The notes beneath the pieces were generated by a model. That model did no database searches. It saw only the letters and a program-made list of their open reading frames with translations, and had not been told where the DNA came from. A stretch of DNA of 64,000 nucleotides from Burkholderia anthina (GTDB lineage Bacteria > Pseudomonadota > Gammaproteobacteria > Burkholderiales > Burkholderiaceae): NCBI RefSeq assembly GCF_001547525.1, contig NZ_CM003768.1:1922001-1986000 (forward strand). The letters run 5' to 3'. Positions 10,902-27,100 of the stretch are shown piece by piece; position 1 is the first letter of the stretch; each line of letters opens with the position of its first letter. Both the position numbers and the translations under genes were made by a program.

Positions 10902-11462
10902 TCAGACCGTCATGATCTCGGCTTCCTTGGTCTGCACGAGCTTGTCGACTTCGGCCACGTGCTTGTCGGTCAGCTTCTGCACGTCGTCGCTTGCGCGGCG
11001 CTCGTCGTCTTCCGAGATTTCCTTGTCCTTCACGAGCTTCTTCAGCGCTTCGTTCGCGTCGCGGCGCAGGTTGCGGATCGCGACCTTGGCCGTTTCGCCT
11101 TCGCTCTTCACGACCTTGGTCAGCTCGCGGCGGCGCTCTTCCGTCAGCGCGGGCATCGGCACGCGGATCAGGTCGCCGGCCGTGGCCGGATTCAGGCCCA
11201 GATCGGCTTCGCGGATGGCCTTCTCGACCTTCGCGACCATGTTCTTTTCCCACGGCTGCACGCCGATCGTGCGCGCGTCGACGAGCGTCAGGTTCGCGAC
11301 CTGCGAGATCGGCACCATCGAGCCGTAGTAGTCGACCTGAACGTGATCGAGCAGACCGGTGTGTGCACGGCCCGTACGGATCTTGGCCAGATCGTTCTTG
11401 AACGCTTCGATCGAGCGCTGCATCTTTTGCTCGACGCCCTTCTTGACATCAGCGACACTCAT
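10902..11462 (-). CDS. frr: Ribosome recycling factor
   Basis: Splits post-termination ribosomes together with EF-G. The protein is 186 residues, the standard length, starting [21 protein letters not shown], with the conserved [13 protein letters not shown] region (about residues 31-43) and the tRNA-mimicking helical-bundle sequence. It lies between pyrH and uppS, the universal pyrH-frr order, with a 133-base gap before it. Confidence 0.97.
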
Positions 11463-11595
11463 TTCAACCTCCGAACCTTCAAACCTTCAAAGAACGCGAG
11501 CGCCGACCGGCGCATGTCGCGCGCCGCGGCCGGCAACCCGCAGCCAGTCGCACATAGCCGGTGGCCCGCCGTCAGTCGCCCGCATCCGCGGGAGT

Positions 11596-12450
<855 letters not shown>

Positions 12451-12465
12451 TTACTGCCTGACTGC

Positions 12466-13347
12466 TTACTGCTGCTTTGCTGCTGCGACTTGCGCGGCCA
12501 CTTCGGCGGCGAAGTCGTCCTGGCGCTTCTCGATGCCTTCGCCGACGACGAACAGCGCGAACTTCTGCACCGCGGCATTCGCTGCCTTCAGCATCTGCTC
12601 GATCGTCTGCTTGTCGTTCTTCACGAACGTCTGGTTCAGCAGCGACACTTCCTTCAGGTACTTCTGGACGCTGCCGTCGACCATCTTCGCGACGATTTCG
12701 GCCGGCTTGCCCGATTCCGCGGCCTTCTGCTCGGCCACGCGGCGTTCCGTCTCGATCAGTTCCGCCGGCACGTCGGCCGACGACAGCGCGACCGGCTTCA
12801 TCGCCGCGATGTGCATCGCGACGTCCTTGCCGACCTGCTCGTCCGCGCCCGTGTACTCGACGATCACGCCGATACGCGCGCCGTGCAGGTACGTGGCGAT
12901 CTTGTTCGCGGTTTCGAAACGGACGAAACGGCGGATCGACACGTTCTCGCCGATCTTGCCGATCAGCGCCAGACGCACTGCGTCGACGGTCGAGCCGTCG
13001 AGCGGCAGCGCCGACAGTGCCGCCACGTCGGCCGGATTTTGCGTCGCGACGAGTTCCGCCACCGTCTTCGAGAACGCGAGGAAGTCGTCGTTCTTCGCGA
13101 CGAAGTCGGTTTCGCAGTTCAGCTCGACCAGCGAGCCTGCGTTGCCGCCGACGAACGATGCGACGACGCCTTCCGCCGTCACGCGCGACGCGGCCTTGCT
13201 CGCCTTGTTGCCGAGCTTGACGCGCAGCAGTTCTTCAGCCTTGGCCAGATCGCCGTCGGCTTCCGTCAGCGCCTTCTTGCACTCCATCATCGGTGCGTCG
13301 GTCTTTGCGCGCAGTTCTGCCACCATGCTTGCGGTAATTGCCGCCAT
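12466..13347 (-). CDS. tsf: Elongation factor Ts
   Basis: Guanine-nucleotide exchange factor for EF-Tu. The start [20 protein letters not shown] gives 293 residues; one more ATG lies directly before it, so the true start could be one codon earlier. The N-terminal UBA-like domain contains the EF-Ts signature [16 protein letters not shown], followed by the [10 protein letters not shown] motif of the core near residue 80. It follows rpsB after a 162-base gap that contains a strong hairpin, the classic rpsB-tsf pair. Confidence 0.97.
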   Translation of the reverse strand: MAAITASMVAELRAKTDAPMMECKKALTEADGDLAKAEELLRVKLGNKASKAASRVTAEGVVASFVGGNAGSLVELNCETDFVAKNDDFLAFSKTVAELVATQNPADVAALSALPLDGSTVDAVRLALIGKIGENVSIRRFVRFETANKIATYLHGARIGVIVEYTGADEQVGKDVAMHIAAMKPVALSSADVPAELIETERRVAEQKAAESGKPAEIVAKMVDGSVQKYLKEVSLLNQTFVKNDKQTIEQMLKAANAAVQKFALFVVGEGIEKRQDDFAAEVAAQVAAAKQQ

Positions 13348-13458
13348 CATTCGCTCCTTGAGTCTGTATTCACAACGCCGCCCGCTTGGACGCGAACGGC
13401 CGAGATTCGTTTCCGGACCCGCGCCGATTCGGCGCGATCAGGTCCGGCGCACAAGCTT

Positions 13459-13491
13459 AAAAAAAGGGGGCCTGTTGAGAGCCCCCTTTTT
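13459..13491 (-). terminator. rpsB-tsf intercistronic terminator/attenuator hairpin
   Basis: A-rich and G-rich left arm (AAAAAGGGGGC at 13461-13471), 9-base loop, right arm GCCCCCTTTTT (13481-13491). The stem is perfect and has T-runs on both strands, so it can terminate in either orientation. It sits 18 bases after the rpsB stop and 112 bases before tsf, so it probably lets only part of the transcription reach tsf, giving more S2 than EF-Ts. Confidence 0.85.
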
Positions 13492-13509
13492 GCGCCGGCT
13501 CGGGGCCAG

Positions 13510-14250
13510 TTACGCGTTTTCCTCGACGTACTCGTCGTCGCCGCGTGCAGCCTGGACCACTTCGTTGACCGCGTTCGCACGGCCTTCGAGGATCGCGTCG
13601 GCCACGCCTTCCGCGTACAGCGCGACTGCCTTGCTCGAGTCGTCGTTACCCGGGATCACGTAATCCACACCTTCCGGCGAGTGGTTCGTATCGACCACGG
13701 CGATGACCGGCACGCCCAGCTTGTTCGCTTCCGTGACGGCGATCTTGTGGTAGCCGACGTCGACGACGAAGATCGCGTCCGGAATGCCGCCCATGTCCTT
13801 CACGCCGCCGATCGACTTCTGCAGCTTGGCGATTTCGCGCTCGAACAGCAGCGCTTCCTTCTTGCTCATCTTCTCGAGCTCGCCCGCCTCGACAGCCGCT
13901 TCCATGTCCTTCAGGCGCTTGATCGACACCTTCAGCGTCTTGAAGTTGGTCATCATGCCGCCGAGCCAGCGTGCGTTGACGTACGGCATGCCCGCACGCT
14001 GCGCTTCCTGGGCGATCGTGTCACGCGACTGGCGCTTCGTGCCGACGAACAGGATCGTGCCGCGGTTCGCTGCCAGCTGGCGCACGTACTTCTGTGCGTC
14101 CGTGAACATCGGCAGCGTCTTTTCGAGGTTGATGATGTGAATCTTGTTGCGGTGACCGAAAATGAACGGAGCCATCTTCGGGTTCCAGAAGCGCGTCTGG
14201 TGACCGAAGTGGACACCCGCTTCCAGCATTTGGCGCATCGTGACTGCCAT
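13510..14250 (-). CDS. rpsB: Small ribosomal subunit protein S2
   Basis: Ribosomal protein uS2 of the 30S subunit, which assembles late and bridges to S1. The start [20 protein letters not shown] at 14250 gives 246 residues. The open frame continues upstream to 14499 but that extension is leader sequence with no S2 similarity. It carries the S2 signatures [15 protein letters not shown] and, in the C-terminal half, [21 protein letters not shown]. It is followed by a terminator-like hairpin and tsf. Confidence 0.98.
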   Translation of the reverse strand: MAVTMRQMLEAGVHFGHQTRFWNPKMAPFIFGHRNKIHIINLEKTLPMFTDAQKYVRQLAANRGTILFVGTKRQSRDTIAQEAQRAGMPYVNARWLGGMMTNFKTLKVSIKRLKDMEAAVEAGELEKMSKKEALLFEREIAKLQKSIGGVKDMGGIPDAIFVVDVGYHKIAVTEANKLGVPVIAVVDTNHSPEGVDYVIPGNDDSSKAVALYAEGVADAILEGRANAVNEVVQAARGDDEYVEENA

Positions 14251-14457
14251 GTAAATTCTCCACGAGGGTTGGGTCTTAAGCCGGCTGCCGTACCGCCGCG
14301 CGAACCCGCCCGAAGGGCGCGGATGCCGCGCGGCCGGCACCCTGGTTGCGCCGGCTTGCGATTCGGCACGCGCAAAACGCCCGTGCCGTAAGCCTTTCAT
14401 CGCGATGCCGCCCCAAGACGGGGAAAATTCGGCATTTGGATATCGACTTAGCCAGAG

Positions 14458-14487
14458 AGTATAGCACGCGGAATTGCCCGCTCTCAA
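14458..14487 (-). promoter_or_regulatory. Probable sigma-70 promoter of rpsB
   Basis: On the minus strand: -35 TTGAGA (14487-14482), an 18-base spacer and -10 TATACT (14463-14458). Transcription would start near 14451, leaving a leader of about 200 bases before the rpsB ATG at 14250. This 377-base gap between the divergent rpsB and map genes holds no other gene that I can support. A weaker GATAAT at 14590-14595 could serve map on the plus strand. Confidence 0.6.
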
Positions 14488-14627
14488 GTCGCGCGGCACT
14501 TTCGCGTGCCGTGCGGCAGCGGGCCGGACAATCCGCGAAAACCCGCATCCGCGCGGCCCGCAGGGGCTGCGAGGCCCGCCATAAGGTGCGATAATCCGTC
14601 AATTCACCGCATTGCAGGCATACCTCG

Positions 14628-15443
14628 ATGGCTATTACGCTCAAAAACGAACACGATATCGCCCAGATGCGCGTCGCCTGCCGTCTCGCGAGCGAAGTGC
14701 TCGACTTCATCACGCCGCACGTCGTCGCAGGCGTCACGACCGCCGAACTCGACCGCCTCTGCCACGAGTACATGCTCAACGAGCAAGGCACGATCCCCGC
14801 GCCGCTGAACTACCAGCCGCCCGGCTATCCGCCGTACCCGAAGGCCACCTGCATTTCGGTCAACGACGTGATCTGCCACGGTATTCCGGGCGAGAAGGTG
14901 CTCAAGAACGGCGACGCGCTGAACATCGACATCACCGTGATCAAGAACGGCTATTTCGGCGACACCAGCCGGATGTTCATCGTCGGCGAGGGGTCGATCC
15001 TCGCGAAGCGCCTCGTGCAGACCACCTACGAATGCATGTGGCTCGGCATCGACCAGGTCAAGCCCGGCGCGCACCTCGGCGACATCGGCTACGCGATCCA
15101 GAAGCACGCGGAAGCGCAAGGCTACAGCGTCGTGCGCGAATACTGCGGCCACGGCATCGGCACGGTGTTCCACGAGGATCCGCAGGTCGTCCACTACGGC
15201 CGCCCGGGCACCGGCGTCGAGCTGAAGGCCGGCATGATCTTCACGATCGAGCCGATGATCAACGCCGGCAAGCGCGACATCCGCACGATGCCCGACCAGT
15301 GGACGGTCAAGACGCGCGACCGCAGCCTGTCCGCGCAGTGGGAGCACACGGTGCTCGTCACCGAAACCGGCTACGAAGTGCTGACCGTGTCGGCCGGCAC
15401 GCCGGCGCGCCCCGTGTTCGCGCAACCGGCCGCCGCCGTCTGA
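14628..15443 (+). CDS. map: Methionine aminopeptidase type I
   Basis: Removes the initiator Met from new proteins. The 271-residue protein starts [20 protein letters not shown]. All five metal ligands are recognisable: Asp in [17 protein letters not shown] (two Asp), His in [14 protein letters not shown], Glu in TIEPMIN and Glu in WEHTVLV. It is divergent from rpsB, with glnD 47 bases downstream. The partner deformylase step is supplied by def at 20050-20583. Confidence 0.97.
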   Translation: MAITLKNEHDIAQMRVACRLASEVLDFITPHVVAGVTTAELDRLCHEYMLNEQGTIPAPLNYQPPGYPPYPKATCISVNDVICHGIPGEKVLKNGDALNIDITVIKNGYFGDTSRMFIVGEGSILAKRLVQTTYECMWLGIDQVKPGAHLGDIGYAIQKHAEAQGYSVVREYCGHGIGTVFHEDPQVVHYGRPGTGVELKAGMIFTIEPMINAGKRDIRTMPDQWTVKTRDRSLSAQWEHTVLVTETGYEVLTVSAGTPARPVFAQPAAAV

Positions 15444-15490
15444 GCGACGTCACGCCAGCCCGCCCCACTTTCGCACCTGAACGGCTGCCC

Positions 15491-18067
15491 ATGAGCGCTC
15501 ACGCTGCCCCCTCGCCCGAAGCGCTGTCGCGGCGCGCCGAATTCAAGGCCGCCAAGACGGAAATGCTCGAGCGTTTTCGCCGCGCGGCGAACGTCGCGTC
15601 GCTGATGCACGCGTTGTCGAAACTCACCGACGACGCGTTGAAGCGCGTGTGGGACGAATGCGGGCTGCCCGCGACGCTCGCGCTCGTCGCCGTCGGCGGC
15701 TACGGGCGCGGCGAGCTCGCGCCCTATTCCGACGTCGACATCCTCGTGCTGCTGCCCGATACGCACGACGCGGCGCTCGACGCGCGCATCGAGCGCTTCA
15801 TCGGGATGGCGTGGGATCTCGGCCTCGAGATCGGCAGCAGCGTGCGCACGGTCGCTCAGTGCATCGAGGAGGCGTCGCAGGACGTCACGGTGCAGACCTC
15901 GCTGCTCGAAGCGCGCCGCATCGTCGGCAGCACCGCGCTGTTCGAGCGCTTCACCGTGCGCTACCACGAAGCGCTCGACGCCCGCGCGTTCTTCACCGCG
16001 AAGGTGCTGGAGATGCGCCAGCGCCATGCGAAGTTCCAGGACACGCCGTACAGCCTCGAGCCGAACGTGAAGGAAAGCCCGGGCGGGCTGCGCGACCTGC
16101 AGACGATCCTGTGGATCGCGCGCGCGGCCGGCTTCGGCAGCAGCTGGCGCGAACTCGACACGCGCGGGCTCATCACCGACCGCGAAGCACGCGAGCTGCG
16201 TCGCAACGAAGGCTTCCTGAAGACGCTGCGCGCGCGGCTGCACGTGATCGCCGGGCGCCGCCAGGACATGCTCGTGTTCGACCTGCAGACGCAGGCCGCC
16301 GAGAGCTTCGGCTACCAGCCGACGCAGGCCAAGCGCGCGAGCGAGCAACTGATGCGCCGCTACTACTGGGCCGCGAAGGCCGTCACGCAGCTCGCGACGA
16401 TCCTGATCCAGAACATCGAGGCGCAACTGTTCCCCGCGACGAGCGGCATCACGCGCGTGCTGTCGGCCGATCGCTTCGTCGAGAAACAGGGGATGCTCGA
16501 GATCGTCGACGACGGCGTGTTCGAGCGCCATCCCGACGCGATCCTCGAAGCGTTCCTGCTGTACGAGACGACGCGCGGCGTGAAAGGCCTGTCCGCCCGC
16601 ACGCTGCGGGCGCTGTACAACTCGCGCGAAATCATGAACAACGCGTGGCGCCGCGATCCGCAGAACCGCCGCACGTTCATGCGGATCCTGCAGCAGCCCG
16701 AAGGCATCACGCATGCGTTCCGGCTGATGAACCAGACGAGCGTGCTCGGCCGCTACCTGCTGAATTTCCGCCGTATCGTCGGCCAGATGCAGCACGACCT
16801 GTACCACGTGTACACGGTCGACCAGCACATCCTGATGGTGCTGCGCAACATCCGCCGCTTCGCGGTGGCCGAACATGCGCACGAATACCCGTTCTGCAGC
16901 CAGCTGATCGGCAACTTCGAGCGGCCGTGGGTGCTGTACGTCGCGGCGCTGTTCCACGACATCGCGAAGGGCCGCGGCGGCGATCACTCGACGCTCGGGA
17001 TGGCCGACGCGCGGCGCTTCTGCCGCGAGCACGGGATCGACGGCGACGACGCGGCGCTGATCGTGTGGCTCGTCCAGCATCACCTGACGATGAGCCAGGT
17101 CGCGCAGAAGCAGGACACGAGCGACCCCGAGGTCATCAAGCGCTTCGCCGAAGTCGTCGGCAACGAACGCTACCTCACCGCGCTCTACCTGCTGACCGTC
17201 GCCGATATCCGCGGCACGAGCCCGAAGGTATGGAACACGTGGAAGGGCAAGCTGCTCGAGGATCTGTACCGCATCACGCTCGCGGTGCTCGGCGGCGCGA
17301 ACCCCGACGCGCATTCGGAACTGAAGTCACGGCAGGAGCAGGCGCTCGCGCTGCTGCGCCTGGAAACCGTGCCCGACGACGCGCACCGCGCATTGTGGGA
17401 TCAGCTCGACGTCGGCTTCTTCCTGCGTCACGACGCGGCCGACATCGCGTGGCAGACGCGCGTGCTGTACCGGCACGTGAACGCCGAAACCGCGATCGTC
17501 CGCGCGCGGCCGTCGCCGATCGGCGACGCGCTGCAGGTGCTCGTGTACGTGAAGGACCGCCCCGACCTGTTCGCGGGCATCTGCGCGTATTTCGACCGCA
17601 ACGGGCTGTCGGTGCTCGACGCGCGCGTCAGCACGACGCGGCACGGCTATGCGCTCGACAACTTCATCGTCACGCAGACCGAACGCGACGTGCGCTACCG
17701 CGACATCGCGAATCTCGTTGAGCAGCAGCTCGCGGCGCGGCTGGCCGAAACCGCATCGCTGCCGGAACCGTCGAAGGGCCGCCTGTCGCGGCTGTCCCGG
17801 ACGTTTCCGATCACGCCGCGCGTCGACCTGCGGGCCGACGAGCGCGGTCAGTACTACATCCTGTCCGTGTCGGCCAACGACCGGCCGGGCCTTCTCTATT
17901 CGATCGCGCGCGTACTCGCCGAACATCGGATCGGCGTCCATGCGGCGCGGATCAATACGCTCGGCGAGCGCGTCGAAGACATCTTCCTGCTCGCGGGTGC
18001 CGGCCTGTCCGACAACCGCCTGCAGATCCAGCTCGAAACCGAATTGCTGCGTGCGATCGCAGTCTGA
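15491..18067 (+). CDS. glnD: PII uridylyltransferase/uridylyl-removing enzyme GlnD
   Basis: Glutamine sensor that uridylylates or deuridylylates PII proteins and so sets glutamine synthetase activity and nitrogen gene expression. The start [20 protein letters not shown] at 15491 gives 858 residues; the frame is open further upstream but that part overlaps map. Domains: nucleotidyltransferase with [15 protein letters not shown] (about residues 67-81), HD hydrolase with [12 protein letters not shown] (about 489-500), and two C-terminal ACT domains (about 680-858; for example [20 protein letters not shown]). It probably shares a transcript with map and the next gene. Confidence 0.97.
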   Translation: MSAHAAPSPEALSRRAEFKAAKTEMLERFRRAANVASLMHALSKLTDDALKRVWDECGLPATLALVAVGGYGRGELAPYSDVDILVLLPDTHDAALDARIERFIGMAWDLGLEIGSSVRTVAQCIEEASQDVTVQTSLLEARRIVGSTALFERFTVRYHEALDARAFFTAKVLEMRQRHAKFQDTPYSLEPNVKESPGGLRDLQTILWIARAAGFGSSWRELDTRGLITDREARELRRNEGFLKTLRARLHVIAGRRQDMLVFDLQTQAAESFGYQPTQAKRASEQLMRRYYWAAKAVTQLATILIQNIEAQLFPATSGITRVLSADRFVEKQGMLEIVDDGVFERHPDAILEAFLLYETTRGVKGLSARTLRALYNSREIMNNAWRRDPQNRRTFMRILQQPEGITHAFRLMNQTSVLGRYLLNFRRIVGQMQHDLYHVYTVDQHILMVLRNIRRFAVAEHAHEYPFCSQLIGNFERPWVLYVAALFHDIAKGRGGDHSTLGMADARRFCREHGIDGDDAALIVWLVQHHLTMSQVAQKQDTSDPEVIKRFAEVVGNERYLTALYLLTVADIRGTSPKVWNTWKGKLLEDLYRITLAVLGGANPDAHSELKSRQEQALALLRLETVPDDAHRALWDQLDVGFFLRHDAADIAWQTRVLYRHVNAETAIVRARPSPIGDALQVLVYVKDRPDLFAGICAYFDRNGLSVLDARVSTTRHGYALDNFIVTQTERDVRYRDIANLVEQQLAARLAETASLPEPSKGRLSRLSRTFPITPRVDLRADERGQYYILSVSANDRPGLLYSIARVLAEHRIGVHAARINTLGERVEDIFLLAGAGLSDNRLQIQLETELLRAIAV

Positions 18068-18083
18068 ATGAATCCCAGCGTTT

Positions 18084-19967
18084 ATGCGCACCAAATTAAC
18101 CGTCAAGAATCCGAAGCCGGCGTCGCCGACTCGCGCCCCCGTCCGCTCCGGCAGCCTCGTCGCCCGCAAGGCGGTACGCCCCGCCGCGCCGCCCGCGGCG
18201 GACAAGCCGGCCCGCCCGAAGAAGGCGCCCGCGGCGGCCGCCACCGGCGAGCGCTCGTTCAAGCCGCGCGGCGCCGCCGGCGCCGAACGTCCGGGCGCGG
18301 ATCGCGCACCGGCGAAGCGCGCGCCGCGTGACGGTGGCGCCGAGCGCGGCACGCGCGCGCCGTATCGCGACAATGCGGTCGGCGAAGGTGCGAAGCGCGG
18401 CTTCGGCGAGCGTCGCACGTCGTCGGATCGCCCGCCGCGTCGCAACGATGACGATGCGCGGCCGCGCCGCGCCGGTGGCGACGAAGGCAAGCGTCCGTCC
18501 TATCGTGACAACGCGGCCGGCGAAGGCGCGAAGCGCGGCTTCAGCGAGCGTCGCACGTCGTCGGATCGCCCGCCGCGTCGCGATGACGACGCACGTCCGC
18601 GTCGCGCGGGTGGCGACGAAGGCAAGCGCCCGTCCTATCGCGACAACGCATCCGGCGAAGGCGCGAAACGCAGCTTCGGTGAGCGTCGCACGTCTTCCGA
18701 CCGCCCTCCCCGCCGTGATGACGACGCCCGTCCGCGTCACGCAGCAGGCGGTGACGACAGCAAGCGCCCGTCCTATCGCGACAAGGCCGCCGGCGAAGGT
18801 GCGAAACGCAGCTATGGCGACCGCAATACGTCATCGAATCGCCCGCCGCGCCGCAGCGACGACGATACGCGTCCGCGCCGTGCAGCGGGCGGTGACGACA
18901 GCAAACGCCCGTCCTATCGCGACAAGGCCGCCGGCGAAGGCGCGAAGCGCAGCTATGGCGACCGCCGCCCGTCGTCCGATCGCCCGCCCCGTCGTGATGA
19001 CGATGCACGCCCGCGCCGCGCAGCAGGCACCGACGACGGCAAGCGTCCGTCCTACCGCGACAAGTCGGCCGGCGAAGGCGCGAAGCGCAGCTTCGGCGAT
19101 CGCCCGGCCCGCCCCGCGCGCGACGGCGAGCGCCGTTCGTTCGGCGCGGTGAAGACCGCGCAACCCGTCAAGCGCGCGGCGGCGGCCGATGTCGACTACG
19201 GCGACGAAACGGGCCTGATGCGCCTGTCGAAGCGGATGTCCGAGCTCGGCATGTGCTCGCGCCGCGAAGCCGACGAATGGATCGAAAAGGGCTGGGTGCT
19301 CGTCGACGGCCAACGCATCGACACGCTCGGCACCAAGGTGCGCGCCGACCAGAAGATCGAAATCGACGAGCGGGCGAGCGCCGCGCAGGCCGCGCAGGTG
19401 ACGATCCTGCTGCACAAGCCGGTCGGCTACGTGTCGGGCCAGGCGGAAGACGGCTACGAGCCGGCGTCCGTGCTGATCACGCGCGCGAACCGCTGGAGCG
19501 GCGATCATTCGCCGCTGCGCTTCTCGCCGCAGCATCTGCATGCGCTTGCGCCGGCCGGCCGTCTCGACATCGACTCCACCGGCCTGCTCGTGCTGACACA
19601 GAACGGCGTGATCGCGAAGCAGCTGATCGGCGAGCAGTCGGACATCGACAAGGAATACCTGGTGCGCGTGCGCTTCGGCGAACGACTGATCGACATCGAC
19701 CAGCACTTCCCGGCGGAATCGCTCGCGAAGCTGCGCCACGGCCTCGAGCTCGATGGCGTTCCGCTGAAGCCGGCGATGGTGAGCTGGCAGAACGGCGAAC
19801 AGTTGCGCTTCGTGCTGCGCGAAGGCAAGAAGCGCCAGATCCGCCGCATGTGCGAACTGGTCGGCCTCGACGTGATCGGCCTGAAGCGCGTGCGGATGGG
19901 CCGCGTGATGCTCGGCGCGCTGCCGCAGGGCCAATGGCGCTACCTGTCGGCCGACGAGACGTTCTGA
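18084..19967 (+). CDS. RsuA/RluB/RluF-family pseudouridine synthase with repeated charged N-terminal tail
   Basis: Modifies a uridine in rRNA (or tRNA) to pseudouridine. The catalytic part is the last 250 or so of 627 residues: an S4 RNA-binding domain (MRLSKRMSELGMCSRREADE, near residue 377) and the synthase core with catalytic Asp in AGRLDIDSTGLLVLT. The C-terminal pattern RQIRRMCELVGL...GALPQGQWRYLSADE looks nearer RluF than RluB, so no symbol is given. The first 370 residues are disordered, rich in Arg, Asp, Ala and Pro, with about five 45-47-residue tandem repeats. The start MRTKLTVKNPKP lies 16 bases after glnD. The long tail could bind RNA or ribosomes, but that is inference. Confidence 0.88.
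   Translation: MRTKLTVKNPKPASPTRAPVRSGSLVARKAVRPAAPPAADKPARPKKAPAAAATGERSFKPRGAAGAERPGADRAPAKRAPRDGGAERGTRAPYRDNAVGEGAKRGFGERRTSSDRPPRRNDDDARPRRAGGDEGKRPSYRDNAAGEGAKRGFSERRTSSDRPPRRDDDARPRRAGGDEGKRPSYRDNASGEGAKRSFGERRTSSDRPPRRDDDARPRHAAGGDDSKRPSYRDKAAGEGAKRSYGDRNTSSNRPPRRSDDDTRPRRAAGGDDSKRPSYRDKAAGEGAKRSYGDRRPSSDRPPRRDDDARPRRAAGTDDGKRPSYRDKSAGEGAKRSFGDRPARPARDGERRSFGAVKTAQPVKRAAAADVDYGDETGLMRLSKRMSELGMCSRREADEWIEKGWVLVDGQRIDTLGTKVRADQKIEIDERASAAQAAQVTILLHKPVGYVSGQAEDGYEPASVLITRANRWSGDHSPLRFSPQHLHALAPAGRLDIDSTGLLVLTQNGVIAKQLIGEQSDIDKEYLVRVRFGERLIDIDQHFPAESLAKLRHGLELDGVPLKPAMVSWQNGEQLRFVLREGKKRQIRRMCELVGLDVIGLKRVRMGRVMLGALPQGQWRYLSADETF
18363..19103 (+). repeat. Coding tandem repeats, about 138 bp x 5 plus a partial copy
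   Basis: Units begin with Tyr-Arg-Asp-(Asn/Lys)-Ala at residues 94, 140, 185, 231 and 278, with a sixth truncated unit at 324. Lengths are 46, 45, 46, 47 and 46 codons. The shared core is GEGAKR.(F/Y)G(E/D)R, then SSDRPPRR.DDARPR.A, then GKRPS or SKRPS. The copies differ mainly by substitutions and one-codon indels, so the array is in frame and maintained. Confidence 0.9.
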
Positions 19968-20002
19968 CCTCGGGCACGCGCGACGTGCGCCCCGTCATGA
20001 CG

Positions 20003-20030
20003 AAGCCCGCTTGCGCGGGCTTTTTCTTTT
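20003..20030 (+). terminator. Intrinsic terminator after the pseudouridine synthase gene
   Basis: Eight-base stem AAGCCCGC / GCGGGCTT with a 4-base loop TTGC, followed by a T-rich run to 20030. It ends the map-glnD-synthase transcript 36 bases after the stop, facing the convergent def gene. Confidence 0.9.
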
Positions 20031-20049
20031 CCGCGCAAAGCGCGGACGA

Positions 20050-24110
<4,061 letters not shown>

Positions 24111-24184
24111 TCAGCAATTCTTTTTCGTCGGGACCGCGAACGGGCGCCATGCGCCGCGCGAACGCGGTCCGGTTTCGTCAAACG

Positions 24185-27100
24185 TCAATTCTGGGCAAAA
24201 CCCGCGGCGGTTTCCATGTCCACCGCGACGATCCGCGACACGCCCTGCTCCTGCATCGTCACGCCGATCAGCTGCTGCGCCATTTCCATCGCGATCTTGT
24301 TGTGCGAGATGAACAGGAACTGCGTCTTGTCGGACATCGCGCGCACGAGATTCGCGAAACGCTCGGTGTTCGCGTCGTCCAGCGGCGCGTCGACCTCGTC
24401 TAGCAGGCAGAATGGCGCCGGGTTCAACTGGAACATCGCGAACACCAGCGCGGTCGCGGTCAGCGCCTTCTCGCCGCCCGACAGCAGGTGAATCGTCGCG
24501 TTCTTCTTGCCCGGCGGCTGCGCCATCACCTGCACGCCGGCATCGAGAATCTCGTCGCCCGTCATGATCAGCTTCGCCTGGCCGCCGCCGAACAGGCGCG
24601 GGAACAGATCGCTGAAATGACGGTTGACCTCGTCGAAGGTGCCCTGCAGCAGCGTGCGGGTTTCCTGGTCGATCTTGTGGATCGCGTCCTCGAGCGTCGT
24701 GATCGCGTCGATCAGGTCGGCCGACTGCGCGTCGAGGAACACCTTGCGTTCGCTCGCGGCCTTCAGCTCGTCGAGCGCGGCCATGTTCACCGGCCCGAGC
24801 GCGTTGATCGCGTTGTTCAGGCGCGTGACTTCGCCCTGCAGGTACGACGGCTTGAGATCCGGCGTCAGCTTCGCGGCCAGCGCGGCCTCGTCGACCTCGG
24901 CGGCCGCGAGCTGCTCGGCGAACTGCTCGACGGACAGGCGCGCGGCCTGCTCCTTCAACTGCAGCTCGGTGATGCGGTCGCGCAGCGGCTGTAGCGAACG
25001 CTCGGCGACGAGCCGTTGCTCGTCCGACGCGCGCAGCTTCGCGGTCAGGTCGTCGAGCTCGATGCGCGCGGCCTGCAGCGCTTCTTCCTTCACCGCGCGA
25101 ATCTCGAGCGCGTCCTGCAGGCCCGTGTGCGCGGTCTGCTCGTTGATCGTCTCGAGTTCGGCGCGCGCGTCTTCCAGCGACGCGGCGACGCGCTCGCTCT
25201 GCTCGTGCGCGACCTGGATCGTGCGCTTGAGTTCGTCGATGCGGGTCGCCGCGTTGCGTGCGGCAAAGCGCGCGTCGTTCGCACCGCGCTCCAGGTCGCG
25301 CGCTTCCTGACGCGCCTGCGTCAGCGATTCGTCGAGCGACTCGAACGCGAGCTGGTTGTCCTCGAAGCGCGCCTGCAGTTCCGCGAGCTCGCCGTCGAAG
25401 CGCTCGAAATTCGCTTCCGACTCCGCGCGCAATGCACGCTGCTCCTCGATCTGCGCGCCGATTTCCTCGAGTTCCTCGCGGATCTGCGTGCTGCGCTGCG
25501 TATAACGCTCGTGCGCCTGCGCGAGCTTCAGCACGTCCATCTGCAGCGCATGCAGGCGCTGCGTCGCGCGCTCGGCCTGCGCGCGCACGTCGCCGAGCGC
25601 CTGCGTGGCCTGCGTGTGCGCGGCTTCCGCCCGCACGGCCGCCGTGCGCGCCTCGTCGGCGAGCAGCGCCTGCGCGCGCACCTGGCGCGTCAGGTTTTCG
25701 ATTTCCTGCTGGCGGGCCAGCATCCCGGCCTGCTCCGAATCGGCCGCGTACAGCTGCACGCCGACGCGCGTGACGATGTGGCCGGCCTTGACGACGAACG
25801 CGCCGCCTGCCGGCAACTGCGTGCGCGTGGCGAGCGCCTGCGCGACGTCGTCGGCGACGTACACGTTGCCGAGCCAGTCGTTCAGCACCGCGCGGATACC
25901 GGCGTCGTCGATGCGCACGAGCGACAGCACCGGCCGCAGCCCGGCCGCCGCGGCGGGCGGCTCGCCGGCCGCGGGCGGCGCATAGAACGCGAGCTTCGCG
26001 GGCGGCGCGTCGGCAGCGAACGCCTTCACCCAGTCGAGATTCGACACTTCGAGCGCGGCGAGGCGCTCGCGCAGCACGGCCTCGAGCGCCGCTTCCCAAC
26101 CGGCCTCGACGTGCAGCTTCTTCCACAGCCGCGGCAGCGCACCGAGCTCGTGCTTGTCGAGCCACGGCTGCACCTTGCCTTCGGTCTGCACGTTCTCCTG
26201 CAGCTGCTTCAGCGCGGCGAGGCGCGCCTCCAGCTGGTGGATCTGCGCGGCTTCGGCCTGCACGCGCTCCTGCGCGGCACGGCGTTCGCCGTCGAGGCGC
26301 GGCACCGTTTCCTGCGCGTCCGCGAGGCGTGCCTGCGCTTCAGCGAGAATCTCTTCCTGCTCGGCCAGTTGCATGCGCAGCTCTTCGAGCTGCGTCTCGT
26401 CCGGCGCGTCGAGCCCGCCCGCTTCGCTCTTCAGGCGCTCGTGGCGCTGCTGAAGCTGCTGGAGCTGCTGGTCGGCGTTGCGCTGGTGCGCGGCTTCGAG
26501 CTTCAGCGACTGCTCGGTCTGCGCGATCCGCGCGCGCTCGTCGTTGAGCTGCGCCTGCGCGTCGCGCCACTTCGCTTCGAGCGCCGGCAGCGCATCGTGC
26601 TTCGCGGCCGCGTTGTCTTCGGCGAGCGCGGCCTTCTCGTCGGCCATCGCGCGCGCCTCTTCGGCTTCCTCGAGCTCGTCCTGCGACTTCTCGGCCTGCG
26701 CGCGCCACTGCTCGCGCTGCGCGTTCAGCGCGGCGATCTGCGCCTGCACGCGATTGCGCGATTCGACGATGAACTTGATCTCGGCTTCGAGGCGGCTCAC
26801 CTCGGCGTTCGCCTCGTAGAGCGCGCCCTGCGCGCCCTGCATCGCGTCGCTCGCCGAGTAGTGCGCGACGCGCAGCGTCTCGAGCTGCGCCTCGACTTCG
26901 CGCAGCTTCGCCGTCTGCGCCTCGAGGTCGATCTGCGCCTGTTCGATCGCACGCTGCTGCTTCTGCTGCTCGCCCGCGGCCTCGTTCTTGCGCAGCAGCC
27001 ACAAGAGGCGCTGCTTCTCCTCGCCGTCGGCGACGAGTTCCTTGTACTTGGTCGCGACCACCGCCTGCGCCTCGAGCTTCTCGAGGTTCGCGCCGAGTTC

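Noticed and set aside
14612-15490. In-frame upstream extension of glnD through map
   Set aside because: It overlaps map in another frame and has no GlnD similarity; the GlnD N-terminus starts at 15491.
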